From Chitinophaga pendula (lineage in GTDB: Bacteria > Bacteroidota > Bacteroidia > Chitinophagales > Chitinophagaceae), in the NCBI RefSeq assembly GCF_020386615.1, contig NZ_CP077769.1:4340001-4404000 (forward strand): 64,000 nt of DNA, read 5' to 3'. Positions within the stretch are counted from its first letter, which is position 1; each line of letters opens with the position of its first letter. The notes below the pieces were generated by a model. It was not told the origin of the DNA and did not search any database. It worked only from the letters and a program-made list of their open reading frames with translations. Both the position numbers and the translations under genes were made by a program. Shown here piece after piece: positions 42,817 through 52,700 of the stretch.

Positions 42817-44977
42817 TTACAATTACTTTATTGGTAATATTCAAATGCACATTTTTCACTCTGAAGCAGGCTATATCCTGTTTATCAGGTGCGTTTCCGT
42901 CCCAGCTGATCTCTCCTGTGAGGTCTGCTGCTGCGATGAGTCCGGCGAATTTTACGAAGAGTGATGTTGCAGACCGGTTAATTCCAAAGCGGTCCCGGAA
43001 TAAAATATAGCATACTGAGGCTTCTTTTGTTCTAGGGGACTGTTCTGTTCGTGATATGCCAGGTTTGGGCAGCTCTCCATATTGCAGGTCCCATGCTTCG
43101 GCAGCGTTCATAAAAATTGTTCTCAGCGAGGGGTGTAGTCTCTTCATGTAATCATCCAGGGGAATGCTTCCCAGGCCGTTTGCAAATGTAAGTTCCTGTT
43201 GCCTATCGTTTTTTTCTTCTACGGTAAGCAATCCGCTCTCGAACATTTCTTCTGAAATACTGTCCAGGTGTTTTGTCAAATTTTCGTAGAGGATGCATGA
43301 GCCCTGTTTTAGTGCTTCTATAAAAAATTTAGGGCGGGGAACTATATACGATAAGGTGAGGCACTCTGTTAAGGAGAGTGATTCCGGGGATTTGGAAAAA
43401 TAGAAATCTGCCGCTGCCTTAATGCCATGGATACCCGGACCGAATTCTATTATGTTTAAATAGAGTTCGAGTATTCTGTTCTTACTTACTTTGAAAACAT
43501 CTTCCATGAGCCAGGTCAGGAGTAGTTCTTCTATTTTACGGTAGACGGTACGATCCTTATGGAGGAAGAGGTTGCGTATCAGCTGCATACTCAGTGTACT
43601 GGCTCCCCTGGTGAATCTCCGGGTTACCAGATTGACCATGATAGCCTGGCCGATTGCGGCCAGATCGATGCCTTTATGTTTATAAAATTTGCGGTCTTCG
43701 GATATAAGAATAGCATTTCGCAGATGGACAGGGATTTTGTGTAATGGCAGGAAGTTAGCGCCGGTGGAGTCAAGCGTTAGTGCTTTCAGTTCTCTCTCCT
43801 GCTCGTATACCGTATGTATAAACGAACTATTCAGGCGATCCAGGTTGAGCTGACCGGGATTGATGACGGTGATATTATTGTCGGGAAGCAGTTGCCATTC
43901 AAAGCGAAAAGGAGGTTGAAGTTTCATTTTCAGGGTTGCGGCAGCACCCAATTCACCCTTATATGTTGCTGAGTACAGGGCTTTATATTGAAATGCAGGC
44001 AATGCGCTCAATAGTTCTTCCATGGTACAAGGCTTTAGCCTGATATTGGTTTCAAGCGATCCATCGCCGGAAAACAGGTGTTTCAGAAAACCGGAGATGG
44101 TGAGATCATTAAAGCGGATAGTGGCTGTATCCTGTATGAAGAAGCCGGTGTGGTCCATGTTACCCACCAGGTCCAGCTGCAGGCTGCCGGGTCGGCTATC
44201 GAGGCCCGGTATATTTTCCAATACGAGGGTATTGGCTTTTACCCCTAGTGAACAGTGGGAGCTATAAGCAGTCTTCCAGCTGATAGCCATGTTGAGCTGC
44301 AGCGCCTTATCTGCCATACTAACCGGCGATGAGGCGCCATTTATCACCCATTTTGAGTCTATTTCGAATTCCATCTTTAAGGCCGCTGCCGCTGTTGTTA
44401 TATGAGTGCGGCCCTGTAACTCCAACTGATGTTCCTTACCTGCCTGTAGTACTTTCATTTTAAGCATACAGGTATCTTTCTTCAGCAGACAGGTATAGAT
44501 GTTTATTCTCCTATTACCTGATTGGTCTGCCATAATATCCACATTGGTAAGGTGCAGTGTTATGGGGAGGTATTTATGCAGGTGCCTGGCTTTCCTGAAG
44601 GTGCTCTTATAGATGTTCTTCAGTATGGCATCGTAATTGGTCCGGGCATTTGCTGTGGTATCACTACTCCTGCCTTGAATTTTTAATACTGCGTTGGTGA
44701 CGGTGAGTAGACTAATTTTCCGGCATGAACGCAGGCGGCTGATATTTATCCGTATTTTCAATTCTTCTGCAAGGAGTGATAATCCTCTGCGTTCGTCCCT
44801 ATAGTTTACGGCTGTCATGCTTAGACCATTTACACCCATTAGTTTAAAAGTGCTGTAGTCCAAGGTAACCTGATAGCGGAGTAGTAATTTTCTTTTCAAT
44901 GCTTCGTGTATGCGGTCTATCCACTTCACTTTTTTAAGCAAGCCTGTAACAAGTAATAGGAAGATACATACAATCAT
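42794..44977 (-). CDS. GT51 peptidoglycan transglycosylase fused to an AsmA-like N-terminal region
   Basis: 727 residues. One N-terminal membrane helix; residues to about 390 are beta-rich and AsmA/DUF3971-like (YSTFKLMGVNGLSM, AEELKIRINISRL). The GT51 domain has the catalytic Glu427 in ISEDRKFYKHKGID, GASTLSMQLIRNL and ELYLNIIEFGPGI. No transpeptidase domain follows. It polymerises lipid II-type glycan, or a related substrate, in the periplasm. First gene of the three-gene operon with deacetylase and methyltransferase, suggesting a modified envelope polymer. Confidence 0.82.
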   Translation of the reverse strand: MIVCIFLLLVTGLLKKVKWIDRIHEALKRKLLLRYQVTLDYSTFKLMGVNGLSMTAVNYRDERRGLSLLAEELKIRINISRLRSCRKISLLTVTNAVLKIQGRSSDTTANARTNYDAILKNIYKSTFRKARHLHKYLPITLHLTNVDIMADQSGNRRINIYTCLLKKDTCMLKMKVLQAGKEHQLELQGRTHITTAAAALKMEFEIDSKWVINGASSPVSMADKALQLNMAISWKTAYSSHCSLGVKANTLVLENIPGLDSRPGSLQLDLVGNMDHTGFFIQDTATIRFNDLTISGFLKHLFSGDGSLETNIRLKPCTMEELLSALPAFQYKALYSATYKGELGAAATLKMKLQPPFRFEWQLLPDNNITVINPGQLNLDRLNSSFIHTVYEQERELKALTLDSTGANFLPLHKIPVHLRNAILISEDRKFYKHKGIDLAAIGQAIMVNLVTRRFTRGASTLSMQLIRNLFLHKDRTVYRKIEELLLTWLMEDVFKVSKNRILELYLNIIEFGPGIHGIKAAADFYFSKSPESLSLTECLTLSYIVPRPKFFIEALKQGSCILYENLTKHLDSISEEMFESGLLTVEEKNDRQQELTFANGLGSIPLDDYMKRLHPSLRTIFMNAAEAWDLQYGELPKPGISRTEQSPRTKEASVCYILFRDRFGINRSATSLFVKFAGLIAAADLTGEISWDGNAPDKQDIACFRVKNVHLNITNKVIVNGSVSDL

Positions 44978-45159
44978 GATCCGGGATAAACGATATGCGG
45001 GTTAATAAATTGGCATAGATCTGCATTCAAAGTTGGATTATGTATCCTATAAAATTTGAATTTAGGGTATAAGTAATATACATCTTTTTCCTTAAAAAAG
45101 GCGGCCTTTGTGGGGTAGTTTTTGAAACAATAGCGAGCTCTTCACGGCCTGGTATGGAG

Positions 45160-46536
45160 TTATTGTCCTACTGCTTTATTGAGTGCGATGATTGCGTCTT
45201 TGAAATGTTGCCGGGCGATGAGGAATTGGAAATTGACTTTTCTTAATGCTACTCCAGCGCTGAGGATGTTAATTTCTGCATTTGCCAGGGCTGCGGTAGC
45301 TTTTGCCAGCAATCCTGGTTGATCCATGTTAGAACCCAGCAGGCAGACCATAGCGACGGGTTCGACGGTGACCTGTTCATACTTTTCTCTCAGGTCTTTC
45401 AGCAATTGTTGTTTCAAGTCATTTTCCCAGATGACGATACTGATGCTATTGGCACTGGTAGCTTTAAAGATGTAGCTGATGTCGTAACGGGCGAATACCT
45501 GCATGATATCGAGATCGCTACCTACCGCACCTACCATTAACGGATCGTATATATCGATGAGCAGTTGCTGGTCTGTACCGGTGATCACTTCCACTCTCTT
45601 ATGTTCGGAAATATAATTTTTGGTGATCAGGGTACCCGGATGTTCCGGTTCGAAGGTATTTTTAATGCGCAGGTTGATACGTGCTATTTCGAGTGGTTTG
45701 GCTGCTTTAGGATGAATGGCTTCCATGCCGACATCTGCCAGCTGGTCAGCGATGTCATAGTTGGTATAGCCAACGGGTTTAACGTTTTCTATGCCTACCA
45801 GCCCCGGATCTGCGGTTGAGAGGTGATATTCTTTATGGATAATAGCTTCTTCGGGACGCAGCAGCTCGGCGATCCTGCTGAAAGTTACTTCTGAGTATCC
45901 CCGGTCGAATTCTCTCATGATCCCTTCTGTACCTTTTACATAACCGGTGGCAATACAGAGACAATTTTTAAGGTCGATGTTTGCGAATTCTTCTTTGATA
46001 CGTTCATCAATTGTGAAGGAGCGTCCATCTCCCAGGCCACTTAGGTCTGCCAATGCTACATTAAGCCCCTTGTTGCGGAGGATATTTGCCAATATAAAGG
46101 CGGAATGGCTTTCTCCTATGGAGGCCAGTATTTCGCGTACAGCCAGCAGGATGCCTTCGTTGAGATATCCGGAAGCCAACATGGTGTTTGCGCTATCGAG
46201 ATACATTAGTACCCGGTTAATCATATTATCGGTCACTTCGTCAGCATGGGTGATGTTCAGTCCCAGCGGGCCGTAGTTGGCATTCAGCTGACGGAGATGC
46301 AGTCTAACGGATTCAAGTGCACTGCGATAGTCGTTTCCGGTGGCGAATTGGTGATAGACGCCGGGGGCCTTTGTTTTTTTATTTTCCAGTAACAGGTTGG
46401 TGACGCCGGAGAAGGCGGAAACAATGAATACGCGATTGTACAGGTTATTGCCGGTACGGTTATAATAAATGATATTATCTATTACGTCTTTCAGGGCACT
46501 CATGGAGGTGCCGCCAATTTTTTCCACTGTTAGCAT
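45160..46536 (-). CDS. Aspartate kinase, ectoine-type (Ask_Ect-like)
   Basis: 458 residues. Starts MLTVEKIGGTSMSALKDVID, the KxGGTS kinase motif, and has two C-terminal ACT domains (VSPECIAL-type segments such as VCLLGSNMDQPGLLAKATAA). The opening and length resemble the Ask_Ect subgroup usually found with ectABC. No ectoine genes are in this window. It phosphorylates aspartate, the first step to lysine, threonine and methionine. Divergent remnants lie upstream. Confidence 0.85.
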   Translation of the reverse strand: MLTVEKIGGTSMSALKDVIDNIIYYNRTGNNLYNRVFIVSAFSGVTNLLLENKKTKAPGVYHQFATGNDYRSALESVRLHLRQLNANYGPLGLNITHADEVTDNMINRVLMYLDSANTMLASGYLNEGILLAVREILASIGESHSAFILANILRNKGLNVALADLSGLGDGRSFTIDERIKEEFANIDLKNCLCIATGYVKGTEGIMREFDRGYSEVTFSRIAELLRPEEAIIHKEYHLSTADPGLVGIENVKPVGYTNYDIADQLADVGMEAIHPKAAKPLEIARINLRIKNTFEPEHPGTLITKNYISEHKRVEVITGTDQQLLIDIYDPLMVGAVGSDLDIMQVFARYDISYIFKATSANSISIVIWENDLKQQLLKDLREKYEQVTVEPVAMVCLLGSNMDQPGLLAKATAALANAEINILSAGVALRKVNFQFLIARQHFKDAIIALNKAVGQ

Positions 46537-46599
46537 GCAGCGAAGCTATATAATTTATTCGTGTAATAAAAGCATATGGGCTATAGATACCTGCAGGCT

Positions 46600-46864
46600 T
46601 TTCGCATCTGCAACCTGTTACCTGGTTCCAGTAATTTACAAAACCGGCGGGTGCGTTAGCAGCGGTTTTCTCTTTCCCTGTTGCGGCCTGGGGGTATTTA
46701 TCTTCATTGAGGCAACCGGCAAGCAGTATGTTGAGGCCACGGAGCGGGTTGGTGGAAATTCCGAATTCAATGCCCTTGCTGGATTGTTTGTCATCCTGTT
46801 TTACAAACCGGTCCCATTCCACACGGGTCGCATTGTCGATCTTGACGCCCCCTCCCACTGCCAT
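46600..46864 (-). pseudogene. TonB-dependent receptor barrel remnant
   Basis: The minus strand encodes a stretch like RVEWDRFVKQDDKQSSKGIE, then FGISTNPLRGLNILLAGCLN, NEDKYPQAATGKEK and AGFVNYWNQV, which matches the late barrel strands of siderophore-type TonB receptors (SKGIELxxxGNPxxGLNI...NDxKY). Both the preceding 600 residues and the usual C-terminus are missing, and the ORF runs on into the aspartate kinase region without homology. A decayed fragment. Confidence 0.55.
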
Positions 46865-46949
46865 TTCGTCGGCGAATATCCTTACTCGTCGGAATTCCGT
46901 TGTTGTCGCCAGTAGGAATTTGTTCTTTTGTCATCATAATACATACTGT

Positions 46950-47179
46950 ATAATAATAACACCCGACATCAATATTTCGATCCATGTAGGCGCCGGCGTG
47001 CTGGCATTATTTGCAGGGCTATCCGCTATCATGGTCGGTAAAGGTAGCAAATGGCATATGTGCCAAGGTTGGCTATTATTGTGACCGGCACTGCTCTTTT
47101 TGGTGTAATTATATTTGACCGTACTACCTTTCTCCTGGTGCTTACTTTACTTGTTATTATTCAACGGTGGCAGCCTTAA
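46950..47179 (+). pseudogene. DUF2306-like membrane protein remnant, frameshifted
   Basis: The + strand carries ISIHVGAGVLALFAGLSAI and MVGKGSKWHMCQGWLLL up to a TGA at 47082-47084, then, one frame over, TGTALFGVIIFDRTTFLLVL ending at 47177-47179. This resembles the N-terminal helices of DUF2306 membrane proteins (H-x-G-A-G, KGxxxH). A frameshift and an early end mark it as non-functional. Confidence 0.5.
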
Positions 47180-47390
47180 TGACCGTGACCATAGTATGAT
47201 CTATTTAAAGGTATTATGCCGATCCGGATGCTTAGAGCGGCGATCTTATATGAGCGCAGTTATAAAATGATAAGTGTTTAGAGTGCGATGGTATCAGCAT
47301 TCAGCGGCCCTGTATTATCAGCTTACAAACCATACAGCCAGTTACTTCCCTCCGCAGCCCGCATTATTTATATAATTTATATATTTACAA

Positions 47391-47454
47391 GGATCAGTAG
47401 TAAAAGGTTTTCATCAAAACAAGCGCATACTGATCCACTAACGAATCAGTATGC
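47391..47454 (+). promoter_or_regulatory. Leader with mutually exclusive stem-loops over a kinase start codon
   Basis: Segment 1 GGATCAGTA (47391-47399), segment 2 GCATACTGATCC (47425-47436), segment 3 ATCAGTATGC (47445-47454). Segment 2 can pair fully with 1 (9 bp) or with 3 (10 bp, 10-nt loop), and segment 3 includes the start ATG at 47451. A -7-like TATATTTA at 47380-47387 would start transcription near segment 1. Alternatively these are three copies of a protein site (ATCAGTA). Confidence 0.5.
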
Positions 47455-48491
47455 ATAGACTTATTAAAACATTACTGATCTGTATACTCATTGGTCTTGC
47501 CTTTGGTACGTACTTGTATATTGCATTTGATCACCGTTTGATCCGCATATTTAAATCGCTTTTATCGAGCGTCACGATAGGTATATTAATGATGTACTGT
47601 ATATACTACCGGCATTATTTCATCCATGTTACAGCTTCCCAGCCAGGCAAGGCCATTATCATGACTGTAGCTCTGATAGTTGCAGCAGTAGCCGGCACTA
47701 TTATTATCTTCCTGGTACAATCGCTACTTCCTTCAGCACCTGCCTTCCGGTGGGCGAACGGCAGCGATACTTATCTTTTGAATATATTGATCGTTCTGGT
47801 AACCGGACTTCCTATTTATATGAGTGAGGAGTGGAAGGGCCAGCTTAACTCCAGGATGCTGGTACAACAGTATCGTGTATTGCAACTGGAGCAGCAACAG
47901 ACGCTTTTCGAGCTGGAGTTATTGCGGGCAAAGATCAATTCACATTTTCTTTACAACATACATAATACTATTGCGGGGCTTATTACTGAAGCCCCTTCCA
48001 AGGCGGAGTCTCTTGTATTGTTGTTGTCTAAATTCTTCCGGTCTACTTTAACAAAAGACAATGTTGTTTTTCATGCTGTTCATGAAGAGCTGGACATCCT
48101 TTATACTTATCTCGAAATGCAGCAGTTACGGTTTGGCAGCAGGATGACTTCTAACATCCATGTGGCTGCGATCACAAGATTTATTCTTATGCCCTCTTTT
48201 ATATTACAGCCTATAGTAGAGAATGCGGTCAAACATGGTATAGAAGCAAATGCGGGAGATGGATTTGTACACGTAGACATTCAATCTGACGATACTAATC
48301 TTACTTTTACTGTAGCAGACTCAGGTCCTCCATTTCCTGATTTACCAGGGGGTGGAGTCGGCCTGCAACTGGTGATGAACAAATTAAAGTTCCTTTACGA
48401 TACTAACTATCAAATTGTATTCAGCAATACTCCTGAAAAACATGTCCGAATTACCATTCCCCGGCAGCCTGACAACCTTGCTTGTAGATGA
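47451..48491 (+). CDS. LytS-type sensor histidine kinase beside the lanthipeptide cluster
   Basis: 346 residues with four membrane helices in the first 125 residues and almost no periplasmic loops. Phospho-accepting His165 in KINSHFLYNIHNTIAGL, where the usual NPHF is NSHF. HATPase part has LQPIVENAVKHGI and GVGLQLVMNKL. Likely senses a hydrophobic or membrane-inserted peptide. The regulator gene starts 50 bases before its end. Convergent with, and adjacent to, the C39 peptidase gene. Confidence 0.9.
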   Translation: MHRLIKTLLICILIGLAFGTYLYIAFDHRLIRIFKSLLSSVTIGILMMYCIYYRHYFIHVTASQPGKAIIMTVALIVAAVAGTIIIFLVQSLLPSAPAFRWANGSDTYLLNILIVLVTGLPIYMSEEWKGQLNSRMLVQQYRVLQLEQQQTLFELELLRAKINSHFLYNIHNTIAGLITEAPSKAESLVLLLSKFFRSTLTKDNVVFHAVHEELDILYTYLEMQQLRFGSRMTSNIHVAAITRFILMPSFILQPIVENAVKHGIEANAGDGFVHVDIQSDDTNLTFTVADSGPPFPDLPGGGVGLQLVMNKLKFLYDTNYQIVFSNTPEKHVRITIPRQPDNLACR

Positions 48492-49215
48492 TGAAGAGGT
48501 TGCCATCAGCAGATTAAAAAAGCTCTTGCAGGTGCATCCGGAAATACATATTACCGGAGCGGCTACTGATGGAAGACAAGCTATTACCTTCATTAACCGG
48601 CATAAGCCGGCATTGGTATTTCTGGATATACAGCTGCCAGGTATTAATGGATTCGATTTGCTTTCAGCGTTGGAATATATGCCATTGGTGGTTTTTGTTA
48701 CTGCTTACGATGCTTATGCGATAAAAGCGTTTGAGATAAATTCGCTGGACTATCTCCTCAAGCCAGTGGTACCGGAGCGCCTTGCGGTGACCATCAAACG
48801 TATTATTGCACATTACGCAGATAACGTTGATGTGTTGTCGAAGATAAAGACGTTACTGACTAACCAGCCGAGCAGCGAGACTATCAGTACTATCCCTGTG
48901 AAGACGGGGAATAAGACCATGCTTGTACAGGTGGGTGATATTCACTTTTTAGAGGCACGTGAAAAATATTGCTATATACATACTAAAAGCGAGTCTTACC
49001 TGACTGACTTTACACTTACTTACCTACAGGAGCGCCTTCCTGCGGGCTTCCTTCGTATACACCGGAGTTTTATCATCAATAAGCTAAAAATCCAGGAGAT
49101 ACATAAGTATCTGAAGGGCACTTATCTTTTGATCATGGCCGATGTGCATCAGACGCGGATCAAAAGTGCTTATTCTTATTCGGAGATCATCAAGCAACAG
49201 TTGCTATTATTCTAG
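48442..49215 (+). CDS. LytTR-family response regulator beside the lanthipeptide cluster
   Basis: 257 residues from the ATG at 48442. Receiver with TLLVDDEEVAISRL, phospho-Asp in LVFLDIQLPGINGF, FVTAYD and YLLKPV; then a LytTR domain (FLEAREKYCYIHT, FLRIHRSFIINKLKI). A TTG at 48415 would lengthen it by 9 residues. Its 3' end overlaps the convergent C39 gene by 4 bases. Candidate regulator of the lanA promoter repeat at 53317. Confidence 0.9.
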   Translation: MSELPFPGSLTTLLVDDEEVAISRLKKLLQVHPEIHITGAATDGRQAITFINRHKPALVFLDIQLPGINGFDLLSALEYMPLVVFVTAYDAYAIKAFEINSLDYLLKPVVPERLAVTIKRIIAHYADNVDVLSKIKTLLTNQPSSETISTIPVKTGNKTMLVQVGDIHFLEAREKYCYIHTKSESYLTDFTLTYLQERLPAGFLRIHRSFIINKLKIQEIHKYLKGTYLLIMADVHQTRIKSAYSYSEIIKQQLLLF

Positions 49216-49685
49216 GTATTCGCGATGTGCGTATAGAATTTTTCTGAAGGGGACAATAGCAGCAGATATCCTTTCTCTTCGTCATACAGCCAGTTTTGCC
49301 TGAGGGTGTTGTTATCAACTATATGTTTACCACGAGCGGGGTCTGCCAGATAGTATTTCCCTTTTTTTGCATTTATCTTATATAAGACCACAAAATGGGA
49401 TGCTGTCCAATGTAAGATACAAGGCAGGGGTATAGTATCTGTAAGTTGCCGGATGGTGGTAGCGCCACTGATGGTAAGAAATCCCAGTTGTTGGGCTGCT
49501 TTATCGATATTATGCAGGCTGGCACCTTGTTCGGTGAGCTGTGAAATCCCGTTGAGATAATCAGGGTGGAATTTGCGGCCATAATACCTGGCGATCATGC
49601 GGATGCAGGCAGGGCCACAATCCTTGTTATGCAGCTGTTTGTAAAAAGGGAAAAGATACCGTTGTTTTAATGCTGTCCAATACAT
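49212..49685 (-). CDS. Free-standing C39 leader peptidase (no ABC transporter)
   Basis: 157 residues. Oxyanion Gln17, nucleophile Cys23 (NKDCGPACIRM), His97 (TASHFVVLY) and Asp115 (LADPARG) are all present, so the domain looks active. It stops at LLLSPSEKFYTHIANT, precisely where the membrane domain of a PCAT/LanT exporter would begin. Third gene after lanA and lanM, 15 bases from lanM. It probably removes the lanthipeptide leader after the GA/AG site; export must be by another transporter not in this window. Confidence 0.85.
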   Translation of the reverse strand: MYWTALKQRYLFPFYKQLHNKDCGPACIRMIARYYGRKFHPDYLNGISQLTEQGASLHNIDKAAQQLGFLTISGATTIRQLTDTIPLPCILHWTASHFVVLYKINAKKGKYYLADPARGKHIVDNNTLRQNWLYDEEKGYLLLLSPSEKFYTHIANT

Positions 49686-49700
49686 TGTTTCCGGTATTTT

Positions 49701-52700
49701 TTAGTCCAGCAAGGCAACTGCTTTGTATATGTCCGGGCGCGCGAATCGCAGGAGCTGATATCCTATTCCTGATAATCCCAACATAAATCCGGGGTTCTCC
49801 ACGCCCAATGCGACACCGCAGGTGTATCCATCTCTTCCGGTTTGTTGTAACAAGGTGGTTACCATCCTGTAGGTATCTGTTAGCAGTACCTGGTCGTCGA
49901 AGTGTAGGGCAGCAGATAGGAGTAGTTCCAGGTTTCCCATATCTCCATGGCAGATAGATTGGTTGGTACCTAATCCGCTTTCACGGGTAGTAGCGATGGC
50001 GACCCGGATATCTTTGGTAATGGACTCCAGTGGAAGATGGCGATGTATTTTTATGCGGCTCAGGCCTATGCCAGCTGCGCCATGGCACCAGGCGATCATA
50101 TGATAGTGTTCCTGGTGAGAAAGTTCCTGGTTACGTACCTGCCGTTTGTCCATCCAGTTACCTATTGACGGCATGAAAAGGCTGTTTTCGAATTCCAATG
50201 CTGCTATTGCATGATGTTTGTATTTTTCCATACCTGTCAATCCATATAGTTCCGACAGTGCCAACGCTATACCAGCGGCACCATGCCCCAGGCCTCCCAG
50301 GACATTACCGGTAATATTATTCCTCCAGCCTATCCCCTGCTCCAGTTGTTCTGCATCGGCTATTATCTTATCTCCCAATTTGGTCATAGTTGCTAACAGG
50401 CTTTCCTCTTGCTGTTGCAGATACAATATTTTAAGTGCACATATGATACCTGCGGCGCCGCTGATGATATCATGATCTATTATCTCTTCACAATGATCTA
50501 CTATAAAGCGGGCACATTTCATGGCATGTTCCTGCAGGGAAGGTTGTTGCATAAAATAGCTGAGATGGTAGCAGCTATAGGCTATGCCGGCGCACCCGTC
50601 GAATGCGCCCATATTTTGTGTAAAGCTTGCCTGCAAGAGATGATCGGATATTTGTAACATCTTATTGACGCAACGATCTGCCAATTCTTTAAACGCTGCC
50701 TGCTTTGTTTCGTGATATAATGCTCCCAGGAAGAGGGCTACGCCTGGCAGGCCGCTATAGAGGTCTGTTTGCAGGGGTTTTACATCAAAATTATCATTAT
50801 CTACGGCGATCAGGCTTACCCACTGTGCGTTGTCGTCTTGTGTGATGGCCAGTTCGGCTAATCTTTCTCCTATTGCGCAGGCGGCGTTGATCAAAGCATT
50901 TTTGTCCGGACTTCCGACGGCAGGTATAATATGATACCGTTTCTTATATGCATACTGGATCGTATCTGCATGCCTGGCGGTAGAAGAAGCCAGGGCAGCC
51001 CTTATAAACCAACATTGCTGCTCCATATCAGTGGTTGATAGTTGCCGGAGTTTGTCGGTCACTTCTTGTTGTCCGGAATTTGAGAAAAAGGAGGTGGTCG
51101 TTAATTTGTTGGCGCTGTATATATTTTTTTCCGAAGGGATGGCATTAAAAAAGGGTACATCCCTATTTTGTAAGGCTGTAATTTCTGCCGGAACGATATG
51201 TCGATAGGCATTGGTACGCGGTTCGGATTGCCATAACAAGTTAAATAGGGCGTCCTGTTCCAGTGCGTTCCGAAGGTGGTCCGGATGGAAAGCTGTTTTC
51301 AGTAGTTGAGAATAGGCAGCGGTAGGGCGTAATAAGATCCTGACATGGGTATCAAAACATGTAGGTAGCAGGGAAGTTGTATTCAACAATTCGTCGCGGT
51401 GTTCTTTTATGAGTTGATAACAATGTCTGAAGGCATTGTTGATGATGTCAGCATACTCGAGCGGTTGCACCAGTTGTTCATTGAAGCGGGGAATATTTGT
51501 ACCCGCCTTGAACTGGGCCTGTCGTTTCCCACTTCTCATGTGATCAGTAGCGGTATTTTCCCAGGTAGGTACTGGTTTGGGTATTTCTCTTCCATCTATG
51601 TTAGTGATACCGCTCATATCGATGACGCCCTCTTCCACATACATTTTAAAGGGCAGCAGGTGTATGTTAAGTACGGACTGTCTTATTTTGCCGGTGACAT
51701 TGCCATCGAGTGTATCTTCCACAGGCAGCGGATCAGGATGGAACAGGCTCTCGAGGTCTATCAGCATGGGGTGCGGGCCATTTGCGATGATGTTCTCGTA
51801 GTGAAAATCAGTGGCATTGATGGCGTATAGGACTGCCAGCAGGTATCCTATCCTGGTGTAAAATTCCTGTACGTCTGTGGTTGTGCGGCAGGGATGGTAA
51901 GAGATGAATTCCATCCATCCATATTGTTGTTTATCGAGTACTTTCAACAATTTGAAAGCGGGTTGGAGTTGTTTGCTATTAAACCATTGCAGGAGTTGTT
52001 GAAAGTGTCCATCGAGGGATAGGCTGCGTGGTTTGTAAACCAGCCGTTTGCCAGAAGTGAATGTATAAATTACTACTGTTTGTCCGCCATTATGTCGATC
52101 TCCGGCGTTCATCCGGAGGCCGGTGATCTTGTCGTCGCCGGCTATATCAAAATGTTGTCTGATATCCTGCCAGTCGTCGTTTAGCCGCTGTAGTAAGGTA
52201 AAACAATTTAATTCCCATCGTTGCATGTATTCATAGATGCAGCGAAAGAGTACGGGGTATTCTGCTACAAGGGTGTTCCTTTTTTCCGGTGTGGATAGCA
52301 GGTGTATAAAACTTTCGAATCTTTCTCCGGGTGTATTTCCCTGCAGCTCGTTTTTGACCCGGGCGACATTTAGTTCCAGTACGAGGGTGCGGTCTACCAT
52401 TTCGAATACGGAGACAGCTATTTCGTTTAGTAGTTGGGGTATTATACGTTCCAGTTCGAAGGGACCTTTTTTTTGATGTGCGGTATATTGCCGGAGGGCG
52501 TTGGTCAGTTTTGTGACATAGGGGATAATAATAGGATCAGCCACATTAAAGAAGCCAGCCAATGGTATCTGTCCGGTTATCAGTGTTGCAAAGCTACTGT
52601 TACTTTGATCATAGGTGTTATACAGGCGAATAATGCTGGAGGTCCAATCCGGCAGCGGGATATCCAGTTGGCTTACCAAGGCGGGAAATTCTTCTGTACA

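Noticed and set aside
46475..46864. 129-aa ORF read as an intact gene
   Set aside because: Only the first half resembles a TonB receptor barrel; the rest runs into the aspartate kinase start. Treated as a remnant.
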